From JAWLCG01 sp041687295 (lineage in GTDB: Bacteria; Planctomycetota; Phycisphaerae; SM23-33; FEN-1343): a stretch of DNA of 15,724 nucleotides. Made by a program: the position numbers and the translations under genes. The stretch lies in contig JAWLCG010000079.1 in assembly GCA_041687295.1 (NCBI GenBank), forward strand, positions 1 to 15,724, given 5' to 3'. The notes below the pieces were generated by a model that made no database searches, was not told the DNA's origin, and saw only the letters and a program-made list of their open reading frames with translations. Each line of letters begins with the position of its first letter. The first letter of the stretch is position 1. Shown in pieces: positions 1-6,637 of the stretch.

Positions 1-1653
1 CTGCGGCATGCGGGTGACGACCCAGCGGCGGGCGACGGCCTGCTTGGACGAACTCTTCTCGCCCTGCATGAGGAACCAGTAGCCCAGCAGCAGGTCCATG
101 GCCATGTCGACCAGGCGCCGGCCGTGGAGGTCCATGTACTCCGTGCCGCCGGGCTGGGCCTTGGTGAAGACGATGGCCTCGTCGAGCATGGCCCGGCCCG
201 CGTCAAGTTTCTCGGCCAGCGGGGCGGCCCACTCGGGCCACTGGCGGTCGGCCAGCTCGGCCAGGTAGGCCGAGGCCGAGCCGCTGACGACGCCGCGGAC
301 GGCCGCCACCACCTGCAGCTGGGTGGTGCCTTCGTAGATGGTGGTGATACGGCTGTCGCGGAGGTGCCGCTCGACGGGGTAGTCCTTCATGTAGCCCGAG
401 CCGCCCAGCACGGCCATCGCGCCGTTGCTGACGCGCATCGACATCTCGCTGGCGATGTACTTGGCCATCGGCGTGAACATGCCGTTGGTGCGTTTGAGCT
501 TGCGGCTGGCGTTCTTGACCTCGCGGGCCTGGTCCTTGTCGAGCGTGCCTTCCTCGAGCTTGCGGAGCAGGCAGTTCTCCTCGTCGGTGTGGAAGGCGGC
601 CCAGTAGGTCATGGTGCGGGCGGCCTGGATATCCAGGGCCATGTCCACCAGCAGCTCGCGGACGGCCGGGAAGTTCTCGATGGCGGTATCGAACTGCTTG
701 CGACTGGCGGCGTAGTCGCGGGCGACGCGGTAGGCGGCCTCGCCGATGCCCAGGCCCTGGGCGGCGATGCCCACGCGGGCGCCGTTCATCAGGCTCATCA
801 CGTAGGTGATCAGCCCGCGCTGGCGCTCGCCGATGAGCTTGGCCGGGGCGTCGTTGAAGTACAGCTCGCAGGTCGGGCTGCCGTGGATGCCCAGCTTGTT
901 CTCGAGGCGGCGGACCTTGACCCACGGGCCACGCTCGACCAGCAGCAGGCTCAGGCCGCGGCCATCGCTGATCTCCGGCTCGGTCCGCGCCAGCACCAGC
1001 AGCACCTCGCCGCAGCCGTTGGTGATGAACCGCTTGACGCCCTGGACGCGCCACTCGCCGTCGGCGTTCTGGTAGGCCCGCACCTTGACCGACTGCAGAT
1101 CGCTGCCGGCGTCGGGCTCGGTGAGCACCATGGCGCCGGTCCACTGGCCGTTGGCCATCGGGGGCAGGTACTCCTGCTTGATCTGCTCGCTGGCGAAGGC
1201 GTTGATGGTCTCGGCGATGCCCTGCAGGCCGAAGATGTTCATCAGGGCGGCGTCGGCGCGGCTGACGATCTCGTTGGCCATCGTGTAGACGAGGTTGGGG
1301 CAGTTGAGCCCGCCGTAGCGGTACGGCAGGGTGAAGCCCATCATGTCGGCCTGGCCGAGGCGCTTCAGGGCCAGCGAGATGCCCGGAGCGTAGGTCACCG
1401 AGCCGTCGTCGTTGAGCACGTTGCCGACCTGGTCGGTATGCTCGGCGGTCGGGGCGATGACGTCGCCCGACAGCTCGCCGACGACCTCGAGGAGGCGGCG
1501 GTAGTTGTCCACCGCGTCGGCGGCGTCGGTCGGGGCGCAGTCGAACTGGCCAGCGTAGCGGAAGCCGTCTTCCGTCAGCTCGGCCAGGTGGCCCAGGTCC
1601 AGGGTCTCAAAGAGGAACTTGATGTCTTCGTTGTCGTTGAAGAAGTTGGCCAT
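1..1653 (-). CDS. Acyl-CoA dehydrogenase, large type with C-terminal extension (3' end cut by window edge)
   Basis: It would oxidise an acyl-CoA to the enoyl-CoA with FAD and pass electrons to an electron-transfer flavoprotein in the cytoplasm. The reading frame is open for 551 codons from the ATG at 1653 to the window edge, so the C-terminus is missing. The start is supported by GGGAG about 10 nt upstream and a protein beginning MANFFNDNEDIKFL. Seen motifs are LTEPDAGSDL (flavin/substrate region) and IYEGTTQLQ, whose Glu is residue 441 and matches the catalytic base of the MCAD-type family. More than 110 residues follow this Glu, whereas short-chain and medium-chain enzymes end soon after it. 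This fits the roughly 570-600 aa subgroup with a helical C-terminal extension. It lies about 50 nt downstream of etfA on the same strand, which supports EtfAB as its electron acceptor. The acyl chain substrate cannot be told from the sequence. Confidence 0.93.
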   Translation of the reverse strand, partial: MANFFNDNEDIKFLFETLDLGHLAELTEDGFRYAGQFDCAPTDAADAVDNYRRLLEVVGELSGDVIAPTAEHTDQVGNVLNDDGSVTYAPGISLALKRLGQADMMGFTLPYRYGGLNCPNLVYTMANEIVSRADAALMNIFGLQGIAETINAFASEQIKQEYLPPMANGQWTGAMVLTEPDAGSDLQSVKVRAYQNADGEWRVQGVKRFITNGCGEVLLVLARTEPEISDGRGLSLLLVERGPWVKVRRLENKLGIHGSPTCELYFNDAPAKLIGERQRGLITYVMSLMNGARVGIAAQGLGIGEAAYRVARDYAASRKQFDTAIENFPAVRELLVDMALDIQAARTMTYWAAFHTDEENCLLRKLEEGTLDKDQAREVKNASRKLKRTNGMFTPMAKYIASEMSMRVSNGAMAVLGGSGYMKDYPVERHLRDSRITTIYEGTTQLQVVAAVRGVVSGSASAYLAELADRQWPEWAAPLAEKLDAGRAMLDEAIVFTKAQPGGTEYMDLHGRRLVDMAMDLLLGYWFLMQGEKSSSKQAVARRWVVTRMPQ

Positions 1654-1702
1654 CGGGTCGAACTCCCGTCGAAGGTAATGCCTGGCGCGGGGCCGGGCCG
1701 GG

Positions 1703-2755
1703 TTACGCCTGGGCCGCCTCGGTCGCGGCCGCGCCGGTGCGGATCACCTTGATCAGCTTGGGGATCACCACGGTCAGATCGCCCACGATGCCGTAGTGGG
1801 CCACCTGGAAGATCGGGGCATCGGGGTCGCTGTTGATCGCGATGATCTTGGCGGCCTCCTGCATGCCCGCCTGGTGCTGGACAGCCCCGCTGATGCCGGC
1901 GGCGATGTACAGGGCGGGCCGAACGGTCGTGCCGGTCTGGCCGACCTGGTGGTCGCGGTCGACGAAGCCCAGGTCGACGGCGGCGCGGCTGCCACCGACG
2001 GCGGCGCCAAGGCAGTTGGCCAGGTCCCAGATGAGGCGGAAGTTGTCCCGGCTGCCGACACCGGCGCCACCGGCGACGATGGTGCGGGCGGCCTTGAGGT
2101 TGACCTTCTTCTGCGTGCGGTGGCTCTCGAGGATCCGCAGCGGCAGCTTCAGGCTCGCCAGGTCGGCGGTGCAGGGGACGACTTCGCCCTTGCGGGCGGG
2201 GTTCTCTTCGGGCATCCGCATGACGCCCTCGCGAACGGTCGCCATCTGCGGCCAGCGGTCGTAGTTGATGATGGTGGCGATGATGTTGCCGCCGAAGGCC
2301 GGGCGGATCTGCAGCAGCAGGTTCTTGTGCTCCTCGCCGCTGCCCGCGACGGTGTGGTCGCCGATCTGCAGGTCGGTGCAGTCGGCGGTCAGGCCGCAGC
2401 GCATCTGGCTGGCGATGCGGGGGGCGAGGTCGCGCCCGATGGCCGTGGCGCCGAACAGGCAGATCTGCGGCCGATGCAGCTCGATCAGGTCGCACAGGAC
2501 CTTGGTGTAGCCGACCGTCTGGTAGACGGCGAGCTTGGCGTCCTGGGCGAGGTAGACCTTGTCGGCCCCGTTGGCGATGAGCTTGCCGGCCAGGGCCTGG
2601 ACGTCCTGGCCCAGCAGCGCCGCCGCCAGCGGCACGCCCAGCTCATCGGCCAGCTCCCGGCCCTTGCTGAGCAGCTCCAGCGGCACGTCGCTCAATTTGC
2701 CCGCCTCCTGCTCCGCGAACACCCAGACTTCGCCCTGACGATTTACGTCGATCAT
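1703..2755 (-). CDS. etfA: Electron transfer flavoprotein subunit alpha
   Basis: This is the FAD-binding alpha subunit of the soluble EtfAB heterodimer, which accepts electrons from acyl-CoA dehydrogenases. The 350-aa product has the N-terminal EtfA/B fold and the C-terminal FAD domain. Motifs include GGSRAAVD (254-261), QVGQTG (270-275), GISGAVQH (287-294) and AINSDPDAPIF (306-316), all classic EtfA signatures. N-terminal motifs LTADCTDL (122-129) and RPAFGGN (151-157) are, from memory of the family, more typical of EtfA from anaerobes and of the Fix/bifurcating groups than of mitochondrial-type EtfA. The start at 2755 (MIDVNRQ) was chosen over an ATG 26 codons upstream because AAGGAC lies about 9 nt before it and the upstream codons look non-conserved. 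The S23-type element separates it from etfB. A short gap leads to the acyl-CoA dehydrogenase, so co-transcription is likely. Confidence 0.96.
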   Translation of the reverse strand: MIDVNRQGEVWVFAEQEAGKLSDVPLELLSKGRELADELGVPLAAALLGQDVQALAGKLIANGADKVYLAQDAKLAVYQTVGYTKVLCDLIELHRPQICLFGATAIGRDLAPRIASQMRCGLTADCTDLQIGDHTVAGSGEEHKNLLLQIRPAFGGNIIATIINYDRWPQMATVREGVMRMPEENPARKGEVVPCTADLASLKLPLRILESHRTQKKVNLKAARTIVAGGAGVGSRDNFRLIWDLANCLGAAVGGSRAAVDLGFVDRDHQVGQTGTTVRPALYIAAGISGAVQHQAGMQEAAKIIAINSDPDAPIFQVAHYGIVGDLTVVIPKLIKVIRTGAAATEAAQA

Positions 2756-2827
2756 GCTGTTGTCCTTATCAGTGCTGGCCACGGGGGAGCAGCCCAGCCG
2801 GGCAATCCCACCTCTGGCGTAAACGTC

Positions 2828-2864
2828 CGTCAATGCGTCACCGCGTCACCGCGTCACTGCGTCA
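2828..2864. repeat. 8-bp tandem array, inner border of the S23-type element
   Basis: About four and a half copies of an octamer of form GCGTCAMY (GCGTCACC, GCGTCACC, GCGTCACT and partial units) lie here. The array starts 8 bp downstream of the S23-type stop codon and precedes etfA. Positions 2828-2849 are an exact 22-bp inverted match to 3348-3369 on the other side of the gene. Confidence 0.9.
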
Positions 2865-2872
2865 GAAGAAGC

Positions 2873-3295
2873 TCAACCTGTGTCACCACTCCGCGGGGCA
2901 TCCTCCGGGGCCTGCCCCGGCCCGGCCTTGTCTTTCATGCACCGGCGGAGGTAGGTGATGTAGCCGTTCAGAAGAGCCCTGACCCGCTCAGCGTCGGCAC
3001 GAATGTCCGCGAGGTGAACGCTCTCAAAGTAGCCCTCATCCTCGCAGAGGCTGAAGTCGTCAATCAACTCCTCGATGCTTCCGCGTGAGCGGTGCAGATA
3101 GCTGATGTTGTGCCGACGGCTCCAACTGCCATGGCCCTCGGCGATATTGTTCGTCAACGACAGGGCCGCCCTGCGCATCTGCGTAACCAGGTTGTACTTC
3201 TCTTCGGGCGGCAGCTGCCGGGCCAGACGATATACCCGGTGACGCAGAGCCCGCGCCGCCTGATACACCTCCAACCCTTCGAATCCCTCGGCCAT
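2873..3295 (-). CDS. Four-helix-bundle protein, S23 / 23S rRNA intervening-sequence protein family
   Basis: The 140-aa product carries the family signature: an N-terminal EGLEVYQAARALRHRVY helix, then QMRRAALSLTNNIAEGHG (39-56), then a YLHRSRGSIEELIDD helix (66-80). The fold is a small helical bundle, known for the Leptospira and Coxiella IVS proteins and related to the Avd accessory protein of diversity-generating retroelements. No biochemical function is firmly established for the stand-alone family. Residues 121-140 are a Pro/Gly/Asp-rich tail outside the core. The start ATG at 3295 has GGGG about 8 nt upstream. The gene is on the same strand as etfB and etfA and lies between them, which is not a normal position for an etf operon. 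Inverted arrays of an 8-bp repeat sit tightly on both sides, with 8 bp from its stop to one array, so it looks like an inserted unit. No reverse transcriptase or variable repeat is in the window. Confidence 0.9.
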   Translation of the reverse strand: MAEGFEGLEVYQAARALRHRVYRLARQLPPEEKYNLVTQMRRAALSLTNNIAEGHGSWSRRHNISYLHRSRGSIEELIDDFSLCEDEGYFESVHLADIRADAERVRALLNGYITYLRRCMKDKAGPGQAPEDAPRSGDTG

Positions 3296-3341
3296 TCAGG
3301 TGCCCCGAAGGAAGTCCACGCGTCTGTCCGGTTCACCAGCC

Positions 3342-3378
3342 TACGCAGTGACGCGGTGACGCATTGACGCAGTGACGA
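3342..3378. repeat. 8-bp tandem array, outer border of the S23-type element
   Basis: This is the inverted counterpart of the array at 2828-2864. Read on the minus strand it gives GCGTCAAT, GCGTCACC and GCGTCACT units. It ends 7 bp from the etfB stop codon. In an etf transcript the two arrays could pair into a stem of more than 20 bp with the S23-type gene in the loop. Confidence 0.9.
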
Positions 3379-3385
3379 TCCTGCC

Positions 3386-4300
3386 CTACCCGATCGTATG
3401 ATCCACGATCAGCTCGTCGATCATGGTGGCCAGGCCTTCGTCGGTGGGCTCGACGACCTTGTGGCCCTTGCCGGTCAGGACGACGGCCTGGATGCGGTGC
3501 ACCTTGGTCGGGCTGCCGTCTCGGCCACACCAGACGATGTCGGCGTCGATGTCGTCGAGGTTGAGCTGCTCGATGAGCAGGCCCTTCTCGGCCAGGTCGG
3601 CGACCTGGGCCTCGACCTCGGCGGCCTGGGCAGACTTGTCGGCGTCGGGCATGGCCTTGGCGACGGCCATCTCGACCTCGGAACGGCAGCGGGCCTTCTT
3701 GTACTTCATCAGGCGGCGGGCGGCGGCGGGACGGGCCTCGCCGGCGGTGTCGACGACCGTCAGCAGCACCGGCAGGCCGCTCTCGACGAGCTCCCAGCCG
3801 TTGCCGACGTTGCGCTTGGCCTGGATGCACCCGGGCTTGAGGTCGATCAGCTGCTCGACATACGTGATCTGGGCCATGTCGAGCTTCTCAGCCAGCTGCG
3901 GGCCGACCTGGGCGGTGTCGCCGTCGATGGCCTGTCGGCCACACAGGACGACGTCGATGTCGCCGAGCTTGCGGACCGCACAACTCAGGATGTAGCTGGT
4001 GGCCAGCGTGTCGCTGGCGGCGCAGCGGCGGTCGGTGACCAGCACGACGCGGTCGGCGCCGCGGAAGAGGCTCTCGCGGAGGATCTCGCATGCCGTCGGC
4101 AGGCCCATCGTCACCACCGTGACGGTGCCGCCGAAGCGGTCGCGGATGTCCAGGGCCATCTCCAGGGCGTGGAGGTCTTCGGGGTTGTAGATTGCCGGCA
4201 GGGCCGCCCGGTTCACCGTGCCATCGTCCTTCATGGCGTTGCCGGTGATCCGCTTGGTGTCCGGGACCTGCTTGACCATTACAGCGCAGTTGAATCCCAC
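3386..4300 (-). CDS. etfB: Electron transfer flavoprotein subunit beta
   Basis: This is the nucleotide-binding beta subunit of EtfAB. The chosen start is a GTG at 4300 giving 304 aa (GFNCAVMVKQVPDT follows). AAAGGAG lies 8 nt upstream, and the family normally begins with this KQVPDT block near the N-terminus, so a longer 351-aa reading frame is rejected. Motifs include NPEDLHALEMAL (39-50) and GRQAIDGDTAQVGP (121-134). The GDTAQVGP form is, as recalled, that of EtfB from anaerobes with electron-bifurcating Etf and differs from the mitochondrial type. The C-terminal half is longer than the usual 250-270 aa family length, with an acidic insert around 220-265, and ends TDEGLATMIDELIVDHTIG. It is the first gene of the minus-strand operon, followed by the S23-type element and etfA. 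Confidence 0.95.
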   Translation of the reverse strand: MGFNCAVMVKQVPDTKRITGNAMKDDGTVNRAALPAIYNPEDLHALEMALDIRDRFGGTVTVVTMGLPTACEILRESLFRGADRVVLVTDRRCAASDTLATSYILSCAVRKLGDIDVVLCGRQAIDGDTAQVGPQLAEKLDMAQITYVEQLIDLKPGCIQAKRNVGNGWELVESGLPVLLTVVDTAGEARPAAARRLMKYKKARCRSEVEMAVAKAMPDADKSAQAAEVEAQVADLAEKGLLIEQLNLDDIDADIVWCGRDGSPTKVHRIQAVVLTGKGHKVVEPTDEGLATMIDELIVDHTIG

Positions 4301-4334
4301 TGGCCTGACTCCTTTAGGGGGTCGTGGAGCGCCC

Positions 4335-4340
4335 GATATA
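4335..4340 (-). promoter_or_regulatory. Possible -10 element for the etfB operon
   Basis: On the minus strand TATATC lies in the context GCTATATCGGGC, about 34 nt before the GTG start of etfB. It is the only AT-rich hexamer in this stretch and is correctly spaced for a short leader. No clear -35 is seen. It is an imperfect match to the TANNATNGC motif found before other genes in the window. Confidence 0.35.
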
Positions 4341-4520
4341 GCGGGGCAATGGATGTCAGCGAAACCGGGAATGTACGCAGCCAGAGCGGGCAAGTCAAGG
4401 TCAAAGCCCCTTCCGGGCGGCAAAAGTGTCCCTCCCCCCACCGCCCCCCGGCGAAGGCCTCTTCCTGCCGGGGCCGCAACAACTTTCCCGGCGGTTCCTT
4501 GCGTCTCCGCAAAGCAGAGA

Positions 4521-4560
4521 GCGTCCCGGTGGCGTGGCTACGGCGTTTGTCGCCACGTCC
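4521..4560 (+). repeat. Dispersed hairpin repeat, copy 1 (CGTGGCTAC family)
   Basis: The core hairpin is CGTGGCTAC (4533-4541), loop GGCGTTT, then GTCGCCACG (4549-4557), with one mismatch in a 9-bp stem. It is preceded by GCGTCCCGGTG, which is shared with the copies at 10400 and 10741. The upstream bases (GCGTCTCCGCAAAG) also resemble the flank of the inverted copy at 10741. Confidence 0.85.
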
Positions 4561-4655
4561 TATTCGTGCCATCCTCCCCCATTCGTGACCCTCAACCGTC
4601 CGGAGTTCGCGGAGCCCCCCCTGAGTGCACAGCCATGATGGACGGCAAACCCATT

Positions 4656-4684
4656 TGGAGTGCGGCGGCTTGACGCCGTTTTGG
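4656..4684 (+). repeat. Dispersed repeat, GGAGTGCGGCGG family, single arm
   Basis: It reads TGGAGTGCGGCGGC, then TTGACGCCGTTTTGG, closely matching the left arm at 8031-8060. A small CGGCG/CGCCG stem can form inside it. No opposing arm is visible nearby, so it looks like a solo or decayed copy. Confidence 0.75.
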
Positions 4685-4699
4685 CTGGCTCCGGTGTTG

Positions 4700-4728
4700 G
4701 GGTAGGCCGGACTGCGTCCGGCCTACCC
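4700..4728. repeat. Perfect 11-bp hairpin (GGTAGGCCGG / CCGGCCTACC)
   Basis: The arms 4700-4710 and 4718-4728 are exact complements with a 7-nt loop ACTGCGT. No T-tract follows, so a dispersed palindromic repeat is more likely than a terminator. Confidence 0.75.
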
Positions 4729-4899
4729 GAACGGGCGGTCGCCTTCCTGAGAGGGAAGAGGCAGTGACCGCAGACGAGCGGGCTGGCGGCAATAACCGCG
4801 GCCCGGCTCCCGTTGAACCCTCCAGAGACCGCAGGACCGAAACCCTTGCCCGCCGGCCCCGACGAAGGCCGGCGGCATCCTGGAGAGAGAGGCAAGACC

Positions 4900-5640
4900 A
4901 TGAGAACCTGGACAACGATCGGTGCGATGGCGATGTGCGTGGCGATGACGGTGGGGCTGGCCCTGGCCCAGCCGGCCGGGCGAGAGAGGGGCCAGCGACG
5001 GGGCGAGGGCTTCGCACCCCCGCCCGGACAGGATCAGCGCATGGACGGCGAACGGATGGGCCAGGGCCCCCACCGGCCCGACCAGCCGATTCTCGGCGCC
5101 CTGCGTGGGCTGAACCTGACGGCCGAGCAGCAGCCCCAGGTCCGCCAGGCCGTCCAGCAGCTCCAGCAGGCCCTCCAGGACGCCCAGACCCCCGAGGCCC
5201 GGCGCGACGCGATGGGGGCCTTCCGCGACCGCCTCGAGCGGATCCTCACGCCCGAGCAGCTCCAGCAATTCCGTCGGCAGATGGGCCCGCAGCGTCCCGG
5301 GCAGCGAGAAGGGGTGCCTGAGCCCATGCGTCGGCTCGCCGAGCAGCTGAACCTCACGCCCGAGCAGCGCGAGCAGCTGCAGGCGGCCCACGAGGCCTTC
5401 CGCCAGCGGGTCCAGCAGATCCTCACCCCCGAGCAGCGCGAGCAGTTCCGCCAGCTCATGAGCCAACGTCGCGGCCCCGGCGGCTTCGGGCCTCGCGACG
5501 GCGTCGGGCCCCAGGGCGACCGCCCCGGCCAGGGCCTCCAGGGCCGACCCGGCCAGCGCCCCCGCGGCGGCCAGGGCGCGCCCGGCCAGGGGCCCGACCG
5601 CCCTCAGGGCCGAGACCGCCAGCGACAGCCCGCCCTGTAG
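4900..5640 (+). CDS. Exported LTxxQ-motif (Spy/CpxP-like) protein with disordered tail
   Basis: The product is 246 aa with a signal peptide: MRTWTT, a hydrophobic stretch, and likely cleavage after ALA at residue 23. It carries four LTxxQ motifs (LTAEQ 73-77; LTPEQ 116-120, 152-156 and 175-179) arranged as two similar Gln/Arg-rich helical units, roughly 65-128 and 140-188. The DNA of the two units is also similar, suggesting an internal duplication. From about residue 190 the chain is Gly/Pro/Gln/Arg-rich and probably disordered. LTxxQ proteins of the Spy/CpxP family are periplasmic chaperones or stress sensors in enterobacteria; that role here is inference. The ATG at 4900 is preferred over one at 4813 because GGAGAGAGAGG precedes it and the signal peptide starts there. 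A strong hairpin follows the stop, so it is probably a single-gene unit. Confidence 0.85.
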   Translation: MRTWTTIGAMAMCVAMTVGLALAQPAGRERGQRRGEGFAPPPGQDQRMDGERMGQGPHRPDQPILGALRGLNLTAEQQPQVRQAVQQLQQALQDAQTPEARRDAMGAFRDRLERILTPEQLQQFRRQMGPQRPGQREGVPEPMRRLAEQLNLTPEQREQLQAAHEAFRQRVQQILTPEQREQFRQLMSQRRGPGGFGPRDGVGPQGDRPGQGLQGRPGQRPRGGQGAPGQGPDRPQGRDRQRQPAL

Positions 5641-5662
5641 AAACCCCTGCGTCGAACCGCCT

Positions 5663-5696
5663 CACGGGGGCGGGTCCATCCGGGCCCGCCCCCGTG
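5663..5696 (+). terminator. Terminator-like hairpin after the LTxxQ gene
   Basis: The arms CACGGGGGCGGGTCC (5663-5677) and GGGCCCGCCCCCGTG (5682-5696) form a 15-bp stem with one G-U pair and an ATCC loop. It starts 22 nt after the stop codon and is followed by only CTTTG, so a classic U-tract is weak. Confidence 0.7.
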
Positions 5697-5739
5697 CTTT
5701 GCGCGGAAGCTGGCCCTGGCCAGGCCCGGGGCGGGCCGC

Positions 5740-5748
5740 TAGAATTGC
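5740..5748 (+). promoter_or_regulatory. Putative -10 element (TAGAATTGC)
   Basis: TAGAAT in the context GCTAGAATTGC lies 38 nt before the thioredoxin-like ATG and just after the terminator of the previous gene. The same pattern, TANNATNGC, precedes three other genes in the window. No clear -35 box is visible. Confidence 0.5.
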
Positions 5749-5783
5749 CCCGACCCTCCAACCCCCGGAAAGGACGTTTTTCC

Positions 5784-6380
5784 ATGGCCGATCAGGTGAC
5801 CGACCCCCGCGCCAGCTTCTGGCGCGAGCACTTCGACCTCGCCTACGACTACGACCGCTACCTGCAGCGGTCCGACCCGGCCCGCGCGAGCCGCTGGCAC
5901 GATATGGACGGGCAGATCCCCGAGCTGACCGACGCGCAGATCGCCCGGCTGGCGCCCTACCGCAACCGCACGCTCAACGTGCTGGTCTACTCCGGCGTCT
6001 GGTGCGGCGACTGCATCCGCCAGGGGCCCATGCTCAAGCGCGTCGCCAACGCCGCCGGCGAGAACGTTCAGCTGCGGATCATCGAGCGCGAGGCCTCGCC
6101 CAAGCTGATGGAGGAGCTGCGGATCCTCGGCGGCCATCGCGTGCCGGTGGTGGTCTTTTTGTCGGAGGACTTCTACGAGGTCGGGCGCTTCGGCGATCGG
6201 CTGCTGTCGGCGTACCGCGCCATCGCCGTCCGCTCGGTCGGGGCCGCCTGCGACACCGGCCTGGTCGCCCCGCCGGCCGAGGCGCTCGCCGCCGAGCTGG
6301 CCGACTGGGTCGACGTCTTCGAGCGGATGCTCATCATGGTCCGCGTCTCGCCCTTCCTCCGCAGCCGACACGGAGACTGA
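5784..6380 (+). CDS. Thioredoxin-like family protein with CGDC motif
   Basis: This is a 198-aa cytoplasmic protein with no signal peptide. The thioredoxin-fold core runs from about residue 62 to 150: a beta strand LNVLVYS, then the motif WCGDC with Cys74 and Cys77, and the cis-proline context HRVPVVVFL with Pro121. WCGDC and the long N-terminal helical part (SFWREHFDLAYDYDRYL) resemble the Thioredoxin_9 group. A thiol-disulfide reductase role is likely, but the partner is unknown. The ATG at 5784 has AAAGGA about 9 nt upstream; an in-frame ATG 30 codons earlier falls inside the preceding terminator and promoter region and is rejected. It appears to be a monocistronic gene with a 257-nt gap to the next gene. 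Confidence 0.85.
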   Translation: MADQVTDPRASFWREHFDLAYDYDRYLQRSDPARASRWHDMDGQIPELTDAQIARLAPYRNRTLNVLVYSGVWCGDCIRQGPMLKRVANAAGENVQLRIIEREASPKLMEELRILGGHRVPVVVFLSEDFYEVGRFGDRLLSAYRAIAVRSVGAACDTGLVAPPAEALAAELADWVDVFERMLIMVRVSPFLRSRHGD

Positions 6381-6425
6381 AAGGTGGGGCTCCGCACGCG
6401 GGTTGACGGTGCCGTCTCAACCCAA

Positions 6426-6449
6426 GCCCACGGATTGCCATCCGTGGGC
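6426..6449. repeat. Perfect 10-bp hairpin (GCCCACGGAT / ATCCGTGGGC)
   Basis: Arms 6426-6435 and 6440-6449 are exact complements with a TGCC loop. It lies 45 nt after the thioredoxin-like stop. It has no U-tract, so it may be a dispersed palindromic repeat that could also act as a 3' end stabiliser. Confidence 0.7.
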
Positions 6450-6522
6450 CTCTCGGCCGGGCCGTCCATCGGGCGGCACAACGCACCCGCTCGCCCGAAA
6501 GTCAGCGCCTGGCGAGGCCGAT

Positions 6523-6542
6523 GTCGGGCAGGTATGCCCGAC
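6523..6542. repeat. Perfect 8-bp hairpin (GTCGGGCA / TGCCCGAC)
   Basis: Arms 6523-6530 and 6535-6542 are exact complements with a GGTA loop. It is the second palindrome within the same 257-bp gap, of unrelated sequence to the first. Confidence 0.65.
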
Positions 6543-6591
6543 CTACGGGCTTCGGGCAGAGCCGGCCCTTGCCCTGACCCGGCCTGCGCAC

Positions 6592-6600
6592 TACCATAGC
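6592..6600 (+). promoter_or_regulatory. Putative -10 element (TACCATAGC)
   Basis: TACCAT followed by AGC lies 40 nt before the start of the sugar isomerase gene and fits the TANNATNGC pattern seen before other genes here. No clear -35 box is seen. Confidence 0.45.
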
Positions 6601-6637
6601 GCCCCACACAGCCCAAGACCCAAAGGAGAACCGCCCC

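Larger units (their letters stand above)
4301..4899. other. Gene-free divergent region with repeat modules
   Basis: This 599-bp stretch separates the leftward etf operon from the rightward genes. No credible gene is seen in it. It holds the putative etfB promoter, a copy of the CGTGGCTAC hairpin repeat (4521-4560), an ATTCGTG-containing remnant (4562-4587), a copy of the GGAGTGCGGCGG repeat (4656-4684) and an 11-bp perfect hairpin (4700-4728). No convincing promoter for the rightward gene at 4900 was found. Confidence 0.7.

Noticed and set aside
124..1752. Long plus-strand reading frame opposite the acyl-CoA dehydrogenase
   Set aside because: It is the antisense shadow of a GC-rich gene; its product is Gly/Ala/Val/His-rich without family motifs, while the minus strand has clear ACAD motifs.
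2873..3295. S23-type gene considered as the Avd protein of a diversity-generating retroelement
   Set aside because: No reverse transcriptase, template repeat or variable-repeat target gene is visible in the window.
4301..4441. N-terminal extension of EtfB to the ATG at 4441
   Set aside because: The extra 47 residues lack family similarity and span the putative promoter, while the GTG at 4300 has AAAGGAG at good spacing.
1796..4588. Plus-strand frames of 396 and 430 codons opposite etfA and etfB
   Set aside because: They are antisense shadows with low-complexity products; the minus-strand Etf motifs are unambiguous.
4813..4899. Upstream extension of the LTxxQ gene to the ATG at 4813
   Set aside because: It would place 29 polar residues before a standard signal peptide and has no ribosome binding site.
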